Assembly: GCA_011037195.1 (NCBI GenBank)
Contig: JAAEAF010006661.1
Span: 1-64,000 of the forward strand
Length of the DNA stretch: 64,000 bases
From: Triatoma infestans
Taxonomy: Eukaryota; Arthropoda; Insecta; Hemiptera; Reduviidae
Reading direction: 5' to 3'
The translations under genes were made by a program, and so were the position numbers. Under the pieces are notes generated by a model that did not search any database, was not told the DNA's origin, and was given only the letters and a program-made list of their open reading frames with translations. How positions within the stretch are numbered: position 1 is the first letter of the stretch; every line of letters begins with the position of its first letter. Below are positions 43,847-54,511 of the stretch, in pieces.

Positions 43847-44904
43847 GAGAACGAAGGCGCCGAACATCCCCTAAGTTCTCATCGCTAGAGGATTGGCAAG
43901 GCTGGCTGCGTTCGGTCGGTTATTTTATGGAGGGGAAGCAAGAATACTTGCAAGAGTCCCGGGACACTAAGGTTGACCGACGTCCCCATATCAAGGTAAG
44001 AATATTTGGTAGCCCAATGAAGGGTCTTTTAGATTCGGGTGCCTCCCGATCATTTATCAGCAAGGGGTGCTTGGAAAGAATATCTCTGCCTAAATGGAAG
44101 GCCCTCTGCCCAAGCAACACAGCCGTAGCCACAGCAGACGGGTCCAGAATCTCTGTGGAAGGAATGGTCGAACTACCAGTAGAACTGGAAGGCAAGATCA
44201 GAATAATCCGATTCCTGGTTGTTGACCGGTTGACAAGTCCTCTGATCCTGGGGGTAGATTTTTGGGATAAAATGAGTTTATTGCCTGATATAGCCCAGGG
44301 AAGGTGGAAGTTTTCAGAGGAAGATGACACAAGCTACCATTCCTTGGCAGCCTTGCTTTGCGAGGAAAACCTAACAGCCAAGGAACAGGAGCAACTGGAC
44401 CAATTAATTGGGAAATGGCGTGCGCGACAACCCACCACATTAGGGACTACAAGCAAGGTGGAGCACATTATTGACACTGGAGACAGTCGCCCCATAAAAC
44501 AACGATACTATCCCATCTCTCCGCACACCCAGGCCATAATGGACAGGGAACTGGACGATATGCTTGCACAAGGGATAGTGGAGCCGTCAAAGAGTGCCTG
44601 GTCGTCACCTGTGGTCTTGGTTAAGAAACCGGACGGGTCGATACGTTTCTGCGTAGACTACCGGAAACTTAACCAGGTAACAAAAAGGGACGCGTATCCA
44701 CTCCCCTACGTGACTAATATCCTTGATCGGCTTAGAGATGCCAGGTTCCTGTCCACGATTGATATAAAGAGTGCCTACTGGCAGGTTGCAGTCGCGGAGG
44801 ATTCCAGGGAAAAGACTGCGTTCACGGTCCCAAACCGAGGACTTTTCCAGTTTCGGCGTATGCCATTCGGTCTCCACAATTCACAGCGACCTGACAGCGC
44901 CTAG
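43762..44904 (+). pseudogene. pol: Gypsy-B pol, first part (protease and N-terminal RT)
   Basis: Open in the -1 register to gag. The aspartic protease shows LLDSGASRSFIS at about 44028 and LILGVDFW near 44240. The RT begins after a linker with RPIKQRYYPISPH, then QGIVEPSKSAWSSPVVLVKK, FCVDYRKLNQVT, STIDIKSAYWQV and FRRMPFGLHNS at about 44870. The frame is then lost: compared with the usual FGLxNxPATFQ motif one base is missing near 44884, and the correct register has a TGA at 44892-44894. The remaining RT is in the next frame. The lesions lie only in the segment between FGL and the YLDD. Confidence 0.88.
43819..43825 (+). promoter_or_regulatory. probable -1 ribosomal frameshift site (GGGAAAC)
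   Basis: In the gag frame the codons are AAG GGA AAC, so G GGA AAC fits X XXY YYZ in phase. It lies 19 bases before the gag stop, and pol is in the -1 register. GGGAAAC is a known efficient slippery sequence in other systems. A neighbouring A AAG GGA one codon earlier also fits the rule. Confidence 0.72.
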
Positions 44905-47009
44905 TTGACGAAATTCTTGGAGCGGATTTAGAACCGCACGTCTTTGTCTATTTAGACGACGTCATTGTGGTCTCGTCAGACTCCCAGACCCACATCCAAG
45001 TGCTGAACTCGGTTCTGGAGCGATTGTCAGAAGCGTACTTAACGCTGAATTGGGAAAAATCCAAGTTTTGTCGTCCTGAACTACAATATCTGGGATATGT
45101 TGTTAATAGGCGAGGTCTCCAGGTCGATCCAGAGAAAATAGAGGCCATTATGAGGTTCCCTACCCCTACTACGGTCAAGCAAGTGAGGCAATTTATAGGG
45201 CTGGCCTCATGGTACCGTAGGTTTGTGCCTCACTTCTCCACTCTTATCGCTCCTCTTTCTGCTCTCACTAAGAAAAAGCAACCGTGGGTATGGGCAAAGG
45301 ATCAGGAAGAAGCGATGACCAGTCTGAAGGAGAAGCTTATATCTGCTCCTGTTCTAAGCTGTCCAGATTATTCCAAGCCATTCTTTCTGCAGACGGATGC
45401 TTCGAAAACAGGGTTAGGAGCTATCCTGTACCAAACCCACGAAGAAGGGGAAAAACCGGTGGCCTATGCCAGCAGGGCCCTTAACTCGGCCGAACGGAAG
45501 TATTCCACCACCGAACAAGAATGCCTTGCGGTGCTGTGGGCGGTGCAAAAATTCCGGCCATATTTAGAAGGTACTCGGTTCACGGTTGTGACAGGCCACC
45601 AAGCTCTAAAATGGCTCCATAATTTAAAAGACCCTCAGGGACGCTTAGCTAGATGGGCTCTAAGCCTGCAGGAATATGACTTCGACATCATACATAGGCC
45701 AGGAAGTCAGAATGCAGCGGCTGACGCTCTATCGCGAGCTCATGAGGAGGACTTGGCGGCGATAGAATTGTCCTACGGCCAGCTTGAGCCCTGGTATATA
45801 AAAATGCTGGAAAGGGTGGAGGAGGAACCGCATAAATTTCCGAATTGGAGAATTGAAGGGAAGAGGCTCTGGAAGCAGGTGAAGGTTCATAGGGGTCTAC
45901 AAGCTTCAGAGGAGCAATGGAAAAGTGTAGTACCAAAAGGCCAAAGGGAGAATGTACTTAAAGAATTCCATGACAGCCCTTTGTCCGGCCACTTTGGTAC
46001 TTACAAGACATTGCGAAGAGTCCAGGAGCATTACTATTGGCCTGGAATGGCTTCGGACGTGGCCAAATACGTGCGACGCTGTCCGGTCTGCTTGGCTATA
46101 AAACCGTCACAGCAGCAGCCGGCCGGACTGATGGGTGGGCATCGCGAAGTTTCAAGACCATGGCAGGTCGTGTCCACTGACATAATGGGACCTTTGCCTA
46201 TGACCAGCCAGCGGAATCGCTATATAGTGACGTTCGCGGATTATTTCACAAAATACGTAGTTATGAAGCCGCTAAAAACAGCGACTGCGGGAGCAGTTAC
46301 CCGGGTTCTGGAAGAGGAAGTAATTTTGATGTTTGGGGCACCCCAAATCATAATATGTGATAATGGTCCCCAGTTTAAGAGTAAGGAATTTAAAAGGAAA
46401 GCTGAAGAGTACCAAGTGAAACTCTGGTACACCCCATACTACCACCCCCAAGCCAACCCCGCAGAGCGTCCCAATCGGGTAATTAAGACAATGTTATCCG
46501 CGTATGTAGGAGACAATCAAAGGACCTGGGATAAGCAGTTATCCAAGGTTGCCTTTGCAGTAAAGACTGCGGTACATGAGGTGACAGGTTATACACCAGC
46601 GTACCTGAACTTCGGGCGGGAGTTAGCAAGATCTGGAAGTCAGCACTCAGACTTGGTTGATAGCGACAAAGTCCCAGAGATTGCTAACCGACAGGATTAT
46701 GCCGCAAAAATGGGGGAATTGACAAGGTTATATGAGGACATAGCCAGCCGATTAGCCCAGGCGTATGAGCGGGCTAAACAAACTTACAATCTACGCAGGC
46801 GCACCCAAAAGTTTTCTCCGGGGGATACGGTGTGGAAACGGAACTTCCAGCAGTCTGGTGCGGCAAATTATTTCGCACAAAAACTGGCACCTAGATACGT
46901 GAAGTGTAGAGTTAGAGAAAAATTAGGAAGGGATACTTACTTACTAGAGGATTTTAAGGGGGTATCCCTGGGTACCTGGCACACGAAGGACCTGAAACCA
47001 AATCCTTAA
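44895..47009 (+). CDS. pol: Gypsy-B pol, second part (RT catalytic end, RNase H, integrase)
   Basis: A long open frame of about 700 codons. YLDD is at 44949-44960, followed by FIGLASWYRRF. RNase H has LQTDASKTGLGA (45400) and TTEQECLAVLW, but the usual TDH motif reads TGH (near 45593), replacing a catalytic Asp by Gly. The integrase H2C2 domain (HDSPLSGHFG ... CPVCLAIKP, 45970-46110) is complete. The core has STDIMGP, ICDNGPQF and HPQANPAERPNR, so the D, D and E residues are all present. A C-terminal domain with FSPGDTVWKR follows and the frame stops at 47009. It is cut off from gag and protease by the upstream frameshift. The RNase H change would itself be expected to cripple replication. 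Confidence 0.9.
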   Translation, partial: QRLVDEILGADLEPHVFVYLDDVIVVSSDSQTHIQVLNSVLERLSEAYLTLNWEKSKFCRPELQYLGYVVNRRGLQVDPEKIEAIMRFPTPTTVKQVRQFIGLASWYRRFVPHFSTLIAPLSALTKKKQPWVWAKDQEEAMTSLKEKLISAPVLSCPDYSKPFFLQTDASKTGLGAILYQTHEEGEKPVAYASRALNSAERKYSTTEQECLAVLWAVQKFRPYLEGTRFTVVTGHQALKWLHNLKDPQGRLARWALSLQEYDFDIIHRPGSQNAAADALSRAHEEDLAAIELSYGQLEPWYIKMLERVEEEPHKFPNWRIEGKRLWKQVKVHRGLQASEEQWKSVVPKGQRENVLKEFHDSPLSGHFGTYKTLRRVQEHYYWPGMASDVAKYVRRCPVCLAIKPSQQQPAGLMGGHREVSRPWQVVSTDIMGPLPMTSQRNRYIVTFADYFTKYVVMKPLKTATAGAVTRVLEEEVILMFGAPQIIICDNGPQFKSKEFKRKAEEYQVKLWYTPYYHPQANPAERPNRVIKTMLSAYVGDNQRTWDKQLSKVAFAVKTAVHEVTGYTPAYLNFGRELARSGSQHSDLVDSDKVPEIANRQDYAAKMGELTRLYEDIASRLAQAYERAKQTYNLRRRTQKFSPGDTVWKRNFQQSGAANYFAQKLAPRYVKCRVREKLGRDTYLLEDFKGVSLGTWHTKDLKPNP

Positions 47010-47050
47010 CTCCTTCCAACTCCAGATCCTCACGACTCTGGCCTTGTTCT

Positions 47051-47067
47051 GAGGGAAAGGGGAGAAT
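47051..47067 (+). promoter_or_regulatory. Gypsy-B polypurine tract
   Basis: GAGGGAAAGGGGAGAAT lies directly before the 3' LTR TGCTACGC. Confidence 0.88.
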
Positions 47068-48342
47068 TGCTACGCAAAATTTTTTTTTGTAGGGGGTCCC
47101 TCTTGGTTTTCAAAATAGACTCGCAACTAGTAGGTAAGTTAGAAGTAGTTAAATTAAGAATTAGTTGTTAGAATTAGTTTAATTAACAATTAGTAGTTAA
47201 GAATAGTTTAGTAAGTATTAGTTAAGAGTAAGTATTAAGTTAGAATTAGAATAAGATATTGTTAAGTTAGGTTTAGGTTAGTTGGTAGGGAATTAGTTTA
47301 GAGTTTAGAATTAGGCGTGTTGGAGTCTTGACTGGAGAGCAAGGTGGACGGCGCTGGCTGACTGCGCATGCGCCCCAGCTGAACCACGAAGAGGAGGACA
47401 GGACGGGGTGAGAAGAGGAAGGGATAGGAGAAAGCGTGCGTCTCAGGTCAGGTGATCGTTGAAGCTTGAGGTGGATAGTGCTTCTTTCCCCTCAAACGAA
47501 ATTCAGAGCTGCGAGGCAGCAGGCGGCTTGGCCGGATCAGTGGGAAAGAAGAAGAAAGAAAAATCAAACACCGGAAGGGGACCCCAGAATAAAAATAAAA
47601 AAAAAACAGGTGCCATGTAACTAACAAAAAAGAACTGTTTAAATACGTTACATCAAACTAACCCAGGCCTGGTGGTTGATTTGTCGTTGTTGTGTGAGAG
47701 AGAGAAAGAGAAGAAATCTGTTTCATAATTACTTAGCATAACTATCATTGTATATAAAAGATTAGTAATTTTTTTTTTTGTGCCGAGTAGGTTAATTTTC
47801 TTTAATTTTATTTGATTAAGTCAGTTTCATTTTATTTGATTTTTGTTTTTTGGTTTTAATACGTACAGTTGATTTTATTTTAGTTTATTTTATTTTTTTT
47901 TATTATCGTAAGATTTGTAATTAATGTATGGTTGGATAAGGGGAAAATTAAAATTGTATGGGAACTTGTATAAGTAGTCGTGTTCTTATTTCCCCATTAA
48001 ACCTGTATTTAGGTGAACTATTTGATGACCAAGAGGGAAGCGCCTTACAAGTTGACGGTGTAGCTGACTGGCTAAAGTGAGCACTACACGGGCCAGCAGA
48101 TTGTAAGTTCGAGTCCCGGGCCCAGCTAAACTTTTTTTCTTAAAGGAAAAAAATTATTTTTTGTGGCAAATTAATTTTTTTTTTGTTATTCTTAAGTGGC
48201 TTTGTTTGTTTCTTTTATTTTTATTTTATTCTCCTTTTTCTTTTTTTTTTTATTTCCTACTTTATCTTATCATTTTCTGAACCACCCTCCTCCACTGAGC
48301 TGCCGCACAACTTGCTGCGCTTATAGAGGAATAGGCGTAACA
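47068..48342 (+). repeat. Gypsy-B 3' LTR
   Basis: Matches the 5' LTR. Its bases at 48103-48117 (GTAAGTTCGAGTCCC) differ from the 5' LTR (GTAATTTCAAGTCCC). The left-arm LTR fragment shares the 3' LTR version, confirming its origin. Confidence 0.96.
48054..48130 (+). other. tRNA-like segment with A-box and B-box matches in the Gypsy-B LTR
   Basis: TAGCTGACTGG (48061-48071) fits the Pol III A box and GTTCGAGTC (48107-48115) fits the B box, 46 bases apart as in a tRNA. GGGCCCAGC follows like an acceptor end. The T stem and acceptor stem do not pair, so it is not a functional tRNA. The 5' LTR copy has a damaged B box. Confidence 0.4.
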
Positions 48343-48346
48343 GTTT

Positions 48347-48858
48347 GATGCTGCAATATCGCCCATCCTTCAAAAAGAAGAATCTGAATGGGTAATTGTG
48401 GACGAGACCATGAAGATTCTTCGAGTTTCAGCTTCATTGTCAGTCATAAAGGAAATCCACCTCTTGTTGATTATAATTATTCAGTTCCGGTTATACAGTA
48501 CAAAGATTTGAGAAAGATTAACTTTAACATTTTAGATATTATAACCATTTGATAAACAACTAAACCAATTAAAGAAAAGATGCAAACATAGCAATTTTGA
48601 GAATAGTAAAACCCACATCAAAGAACTAAAGCGATAAAAGAAAATTTTAAGTCAAATACATTCCATTACTACCACGTTTGATCTTTATATAAACAAAATT
48701 AACTTTATTTTTTTATTTAATTAACCAATACAATTAATACAATACGTTCAAACTGAACAGCACAACAGAAATGAATAAAATTTACAATATAAATAACCAT
48801 GAAATTTCACTTTATAATACCTTTTAATGACGAAATATGAAAGGTTCCACGGGTATTT
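48347..48858 (-). repeat. Gypsy-C 3' end: rest of 3' LTR and 3' untranslated region
   Basis: It lies between Gypsy-B's right duplication and the integrase stop. It should hold the proximal part of the Gypsy-C 3' LTR. The matching part of the 5' LTR is hidden in the gap, so the boundary cannot be drawn. Confidence 0.6.
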
Positions 48859-49655
48859 TTAGTAGCTGGATCCCCGACAGTATAGAAGGATGGACTGTTT
48901 GTCAAAGATTGCATACGGCCCTTCCCATAATGGCAACAGTTTTGATATTTCTTTTTCATGTTTTGCTATTCTTAATGAACGGATTAGAATGAAATCTCCG
49001 TTGTCGAGTTCAGAACATTTATGCGAGTTATTAACGACTTTCTTGCGTCTTTCACTCTGTTGTTTAATTTCTTCTTTTGCTTGGATCCGAGCATTATAAG
49101 TTTCTTTATCACTTAAATCTGTATTAGGCTCCAAATATTTTGAAATGATACTATCAAACAAAGGACTACACTTACCAGAATGAACAGAATGAACTTCTGA
49201 TGGATAACCTTTAAGTCCTTGATTAAATGTATTATTAATTAAGAATTCGATTAAAGATAGTTGTCTTGGCCATAGTGTTTGTTATTAGTTAATAAAATTC
49301 TAAGGTACTCTCCGATACCTCTGTTAGTTCGTTCCGTTCGATTGGACTGTGGATGTCTAATTGAGGCATAAGCAGTTGCTATCCCTAATTTGGCTAAACA
49401 TTCTTTCCATTTATTAGTGGTAAACTGTGTACCATTATCACTAACTACTCTCTGAGGATAACCATGGTCATAACAAAATGTCTCTATAGCTTTGAGAGCA
49501 TTCAGAGTAGTAGCCGTAGTAACTGCAAACCATCTTGTGAATTCTGAAAAATTATCCACAATGACGATTAAATGTTTTAGGTTCCTGGGGCTGTTGGAAG
49601 AGGACCCATAAAATCAATAGACATCGTTTCCAATGGTTTCGAATTTTAAGATACG
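48859..49655 (-). pseudogene. pol: Gypsy-C integrase core and C-terminal region
   Basis: Minus strand, downward from the LINE insertion point. SIDFMGPLPTAPG near 49600 carries the first catalytic Asp. A frame change follows, then FSEFTRWFAVTTA, VVSDNGTQFTTNKW (second Asp) and a segment with HPQSN and ERTNR (Glu) near 49350. The C-terminal part (49161-48859) has KCSELDNGDFILIRS and LLPLWEGPYAI, the SH3-like end seen in Gypsy integrases. At least two frame changes are present, so it is not functional. The left arm has the same region with a 232-base deletion. Confidence 0.87.
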
Positions 49656-49670
49656 TGTATCCTGCATATA
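49656..49670. repeat. LINE target-site duplication, left
   Basis: TGTATCCTGCATATA, repeated exactly at 54512-54526. It is part of the Gypsy-C integrase gene. Confidence 0.93.
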
Positions 49671-49948
49671 TCAATCAATCAATTCTTTATTGCTTTTAAG
49701 ATAAATATCTTGGAGTTGAGTCCAAGACGTGGTAGAGTACACATGTATTTTGCTAGCTCTGCAAACTTCTATGTTTTTTACCTATGATAAAGTGAGTTTT
49801 ATGTGGTGATTCTAGTACTAGTAAATAGTTAAACATTAGTATTTTATTATTGTGAAAGTGAATTTTAATAATATTAAATAGTTGAAGAAATAAAAAAGAA
49901 AAACTAAGAAGAAAACCTACTTTATTTAAAATCTAACACAGATAAGGT

Positions 49949-50868
49949 ATGTCTATAGATAAAGGTAAAACATTGAGTGGGGAGTTAAGTAGTGGTGGTG
50001 GTGGGGGTAACGATCTTGTCAGTCTGTTAATGAATGAAATGGAGTCATTGCATACTGAATTACGTTCAATTAAAACTGATATTGCTAATGTTAATATAAA
50101 GTTGGATTCATGTAAGTTGAGCAATGATAGTATGAAACGTATCACTATGCAACTAAAAAACGACTGCCATCAACTCTCTCTGTCATTTCAAGAAACCTGC
50201 CAATATACTAGATATAATGGTATTATTATTTATAGCGTCCCATACTCTCCTGACGAATACATACTACATCATATTAATAAAATATTTGCGGCAATGGATC
50301 TAACATTTAAAGAAGAATATATCTCTGATTGTTATCGTATCTTGCCAAAGAAAACACGAAAATAGCCTTTCCCCCACCTGTGGTAGTAAAGCTCACGTCA
50401 AATCTTTATAAAAAAAGGCATACTAAAACAGAAAAAAATCAAGAAAATCAATTTAAAATCAGATTTATTTACTTGTGAAACGGTGGTCATCAACTTTACA
50501 TAAATGAACTTATGTCTCCATTTAATACTACGCTATTTAAGGAAGCAAAAAAGTATCAAAAGCGAGAGATGATTAAATACATATGGTTCAATAATAATGT
50601 TAAAATTCGTATCACTGAAGATAGTCCAATTAAACTAATCAGAAATTTAACAGATTTCGATAAATTATTCGAAAAGGAAAAGAACCAAGAGACTAATGTG
50701 GTGTTATCTGAAGATGATGTAGAATATGGGTATCCCGATTCTGACTTTTCAACAACATCACAATTATCAGTTAAAAGTGCATCTAAAAAAAGAAAAGTGA
50801 GACCGCATGGCCCCATGGAGCCTTTTTTAAAACCCTGCCCCAGAAAATCGCCAAAAGGGAAAATCTGA
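49949..50868 (+). pseudogene. CR1-like LINE ORF1 (coiled-coil, RNA-binding type)
   Basis: ATG at 49949. The N-terminal part has a GGGGG run and then a helical segment with MNEMESLHTELRSIKTDIAN and NVNIKLDSCK, likely a coiled coil. The following YNGIIIYSVPYSPDE resembles the RNA-recognition-like part of L1/CR1 ORF1 proteins. The frame stops at 50365. After about 130 bases of another register, ORF1 resumes at 50512 with MSPFNTTLFKEAKKYQKR and YIWFNNNVKIRI, like the FP25K-type C-terminal domain found with CR1-group LINEs. It ends in a Lys-rich tail at 50868. ORF1 proteins bind the LINE RNA. This copy is frameshifted. Confidence 0.75.
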
Positions 50869-50882
50869 GGAGTTGTAAGAAA

Positions 50883-53233
50883 TTGGAAGAAGTTGCTGGT
50901 AAAAATGCAAATAATTTAAATAATAAATTTGATTTTAATGTTAATTATAAAGTGTCTGATTTTAAGTTTAAAAAGGAAGAATCAAAAGATAAAAATTTTT
51001 TGTTTCATAATTTTAAACTAGTTTTTTGGAATGTAAATGGTATTAATTCGTTATCTAATTTAAATCGTGAAGAAGTTAATATTTTGTTGCAAAACGATAT
51101 TATTTGTCTGTGTGAGACATGGGAATATAAAAATAAATTCAAAGCACCTAAATTTTTAAAACATTATTCTATATATTCAAGTGAAGCGGTCAAGGTCCAT
51201 TCAATAGGAAGAGCTAGTGGTGGCTTATTGACATTTATAAATTCAAAATACTCTTCTTCAGTAAATATTATTGATAAAACTAATCTCTGGATATTTTTAT
51301 TTGTAAATATTGAGCAATGTCATTTTGTTATTGGTATAGTATACATGAAACCAGATTTAAATAATAATATTGTATTAAGTATGTTTAAAGATAAACTCTC
51401 TGATATTATGACAATTTATAGTAATGTTAATATTATTATCGGCGGCGATTTTAATGTCAGGATTGCTGATTTAAATTTGCTTGATGATGAGATTTTTGAA
51501 AAAACAACGTTTAATTCTTATAGATCATCTTTAGATACGAAATCAAATATGAGAGGTGTTCAGTTGGTGCAATTAATGGAAGAGATGGGATTATTGGTAC
51601 TTAATGGCCGCTCACCTAGTGACACTCCTGCCCAATATCGTATATTTCCCTCCCACTATGGTAATAGTGTTATTGATCTAGTATGGATTAATTCTTTATC
51701 CTTATCACTGGTTTCCGACTTTCAGATAATAAATATTATAGCATCAGACCATGCATTGTGTCAAGTCAAATTTTCTCTAAATTTACCCCAAGTTCAGATG
51801 AGAGATGAAATACGCTCAAAAATAACTTTAAAAAGAAACCCACTTAAATGGAACGAATATAAGTCTTACTTATCGTCCTCTTATAACATCTATTTGGCAA
51901 ACGATGACGCAAATATTTTATCTAATAATTTTATTAACTGTGTAACCGAATCGTTAACCATATCGAATATGCTTTGCACTATTCCGATCTCCTCCAAACC
52001 TATTAATTTTAAAAATTACTGGTTTACTAACGCGTGTTTCGAATCTAAAAAGAAAATTAATAGGCTAATCAAGTTATGCAAGAAAAATAATTTCTCCCCC
52101 GATTTAACTAAATAATTTAGTTTATACTTAGAAGCCAAAAAAGAATACAACGGCTTATAAAACATGCCAAATCTAAATATGCAGCCAAAATTCAATCCGC
52201 ATTTAGAAATGTTCGCAATTCTAAAGATTTTTGGCTTACTGTACGTAAATATAAATGCCAAAAAGTGGAAATCGATGAAATTAATATTAACGATTGGATG
52301 ACTTTCTATTCATCTATTTACTCTCCCCGAAAAATTATTGATGAATACTACTTTAGCACTTATGACCCCTTAATAGATGCTGAATTTTCATTAGATGAAC
52401 TCCTTGAAACTATAGATCGCTCTAAATTAAATAAAACTCCTGGCCCTGATAATATCCCGAACGAAGCTTTTAAACATCTCCCTGATAACTGGACACACTA
52501 TTTGCTTAATCTGATGAATAAAATTTGGTTGGAGGAAAAATTTCCGACGTCGTAGAGTCTCCTAAAAATGAAGATGGTATTCAAAAAAGGGAACTCTAAA
52601 GACCCACTAAACTACGGCGGTATTGCCCCTATAAATACACTGACAAACTATTAACTCAGATGTTATCCAACAGATTAACGCGATGGGCGGAGACTAATGG
52701 TGTCATCCCTGAGGAGCAGTGCGGGTTCAGGGCGGGGCGCGTCTGTGTTGACGCAATTTTTAAATTATCTTCCGTGATAAATTTACAACTCAGAATAAAT
52801 AAAAGACAACTTTATGTTGTTTTTGTTGACTTCAGACGTGTCTTCGACCCTGTGCCGCACGACCTCCTCTGGTTGAAACTACAAGGTGGGTATGAGTGCA
52901 AAAGCCATTAGACTTATTAAACAGTTATACGATTCTGCGAGAATGTTCATTAGTGGTAACTCTGGGCAGTCTGGGGAGATTGGTGTCTCATCTGGCGTAC
53001 TGCAAGGTGAAATATTAAGCTCATTACTATTCAATATTTATATAGCAAATTTAGTGGAGTATTTCACTCGTAACGGGGCGCAGGGTGTTGGCATTGATTC
53101 TTCACGGGACTTGCTCATGCTTTTATACGCCGACGATCTGGCTATTATTGGATATTCCTGGCAAGATGTGCAAAAGAAATTAAGAATTTTGGAAAATTAT
53201 TGTCGCGAAAATGGTTTAAAAGTTAATAATTAA
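50883..53233 (+). pseudogene. CR1-like LINE ORF2: endonuclease and reverse transcriptase
   Basis: No ATG near the start; the frame opens at a TTG at 50883. The AP-like endonuclease is at about residues 45-310: FWNVNGINS, CLCETWE, GGDFNVRIAD, VIDLVWIN and SDHALCQVKF, all key motifs present. The frame stops at 52115, then the region before RT resumes at 52265 and reads KTPGPDNIPNEAFK. A TAG at about 52552 and a register change near 52635 follow. Then CGFRAGR, FVDFRRVFD, SSGVLQGEILSSLLFNIY and the catalytic YADD at 53126-53137. Another frame break comes at 52900. The many lesions make it inactive. Confidence 0.87.
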
Positions 53234-53499
53234 AAAACTGTAATTGTTCCTTTTAAAAAAAGTGGGAAACTCTCAAATATTAAAGACCTCTATTTTGAAG
53301 ACTCTGCCCTAGACATTCAGAAGACATTCATTTATCTAGGAATTCCCTTTTGTCTTCTGGTAAATTTGCCCGTTCCGCAGCCCATTTTGTTTCCAAAAGC
53401 TCCCATTCTATACCTATTTCCTAAATATTCTAAATTCAATTAAGAGTGATACTTGGCAATCCAAGATATATCTCTTTGATAGCCTAGTCACAAATGTGA

Positions 53500-54367
53500 C
53501 TGATGTATGGATCCGAGGTTTGGGCCGCTCCGTATGACGAATTAGTTGAAAGGATACAGATTAGATTTTTGAAATCACTTCTACACCTTCCACGTTCTAC
53601 GCCCGACGCATACGTCCGATTAGAGACAGGAAGAGTTCACTTGAAGTTAAGAATTTTTAAACAATTATTAAGATGGTGGCTCAAACTTCTATTAATGCCT
53701 AGTGATCGGCTACCAAAAATCTGTTACTGTAGGTTGCTAGAACTTTTTGAAAATAGTAAGATCCCTTTTAACTGGGTCATATGGTCAGAGCTTACTTGTT
53801 AGAAATAGTAGCTGATGACATCTGGAATGCCCAGGACCCTCAACTACTGTACCGTTCTCTTTCAAGTCTATTGGAGTCATTTAAAAATAATTTGATATCT
53901 CAAGATGTATCTAGGGCAATCTCATCATCATATAATCGAGTATTTAGAAATATAAGTACGTTGGGACTCGGAGAACCTTATATTTCACTACAGTGCCATA
54001 TTAATAAGCTAAGAGTATGTGCCTATTAAGATTGTCTAGTGATAAGTTTTGTAGAATTTATCTTAATAATATAACATACAGATTTGATCCTGATCAGTTA
54101 TGCCCTTTATGTAAATCTGGTAATGACAGCATGGGTCACTTCCTGTTATTTTGTCCCACATTAAATCACTTTAGACAGTTATACCTCTCGATTCATATTT
54201 CAAACCCATTAAATGATGAATCCCTATCTAACCTACTAGTAATAGAGTCTCATACTAAAGTCAATAATCTTTTTCATTATGTACAAAAGTCATTAAAGTT
54301 AAAGAACTTATCAAACTTGATTAGTTATTTTCTTTATTTTACATTAGATACAATAATCTTATCGTAG
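53500..54367 (+). pseudogene. CR1-like LINE ORF2 C-terminal region
   Basis: Continuation of ORF2 in three registers: LLHLPRSTPDAYVRLETG with RLPKICYCRLL (53503-53802), a middle part (53781-54029), and a segment with the zinc-type motif CPLCKSGNDSMGHFLLFCP (54017-54367). The C-x2-C...H...C motif closes the protein, as in many LINEs. Short indels separate the parts. Confidence 0.75.
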
Positions 54368-54511
54368 TTAATTATTTTGGTTCTGTATTTCTTATTGTTA
54401 TTATTCATAAGAAGAATGTACTTCATTTTGCCTCTTTTGGTACTGTATTATTTTATAATTTTTATAGTTTTTCTTTATATAATAATTTTTTTTGTAAAAG
54501 ACAACCCTTGC

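Larger units (their letters stand above)
40803..48342 (+). mobile_element. Gypsy-B: full-length Ty3/Gypsy LTR retrotransposon (7.5 kb)
   Basis: LTRs of 1276 and 1275 bp with TG...CA ends, a primer-binding site (TGGCGCCCAGCG at 42081), gag, pol and a polypurine tract, flanked by GTTT. The LTRs differ at roughly 1% of positions by my reading. The leader 42093-42383 is AT-rich with no frame. Gag has two stops and one frameshift, and pol has one frameshift with a stop. The C-terminal 680 codons of pol, including all integrase domains, are open. It inserted into the 3' LTR of Gypsy-C in the opposite orientation. Confidence 0.96.
37401..51279. repeat. right arm of the large inverted repeat
   Basis: A 13.9-kb segment whose outer and inner parts are inverted copies of 29812-35685. 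Unlike the left arm, it keeps the whole of Gypsy-B, the end of the Gypsy-C 3' LTR, flanking DNA (39760-40551) and the full integrase core. Its outer edge (51279) lies inside the LINE endonuclease, and the LINE then continues intact to 54511. This shows that the right side is the original arrangement. Confidence 0.95.
49671..54511 (+). mobile_element. CR1-like LINE inserted in the Gypsy-C integrase
   Basis: A 4.84-kb element bounded by a perfect 15-bp duplication. It has a 5' leader, an ORF1 with coiled coil, an ORF2 with AP endonuclease and reverse transcriptase, and a short AT-rich 3' end without a clean poly(A). It has no RNase H domain. Integrase coding sequence resumes on each side, which proves the insertion. 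The first 25 bases (TCAATCAATCAATTCTTTATT) look like the reverse complement of a LINE 3' tail with AATAAA, which is odd at a 5' end. Confidence 0.92.

Noticed and set aside
42470..44440. Several minus frames of 80 to 136 codons
   Set aside because: They are shadows of Gypsy-B gag and protease.
48054..48130. A functional tRNA gene
   Set aside because: A and B boxes are present but the acceptor and T stems do not pair, and the same sequence is part of the LTR.
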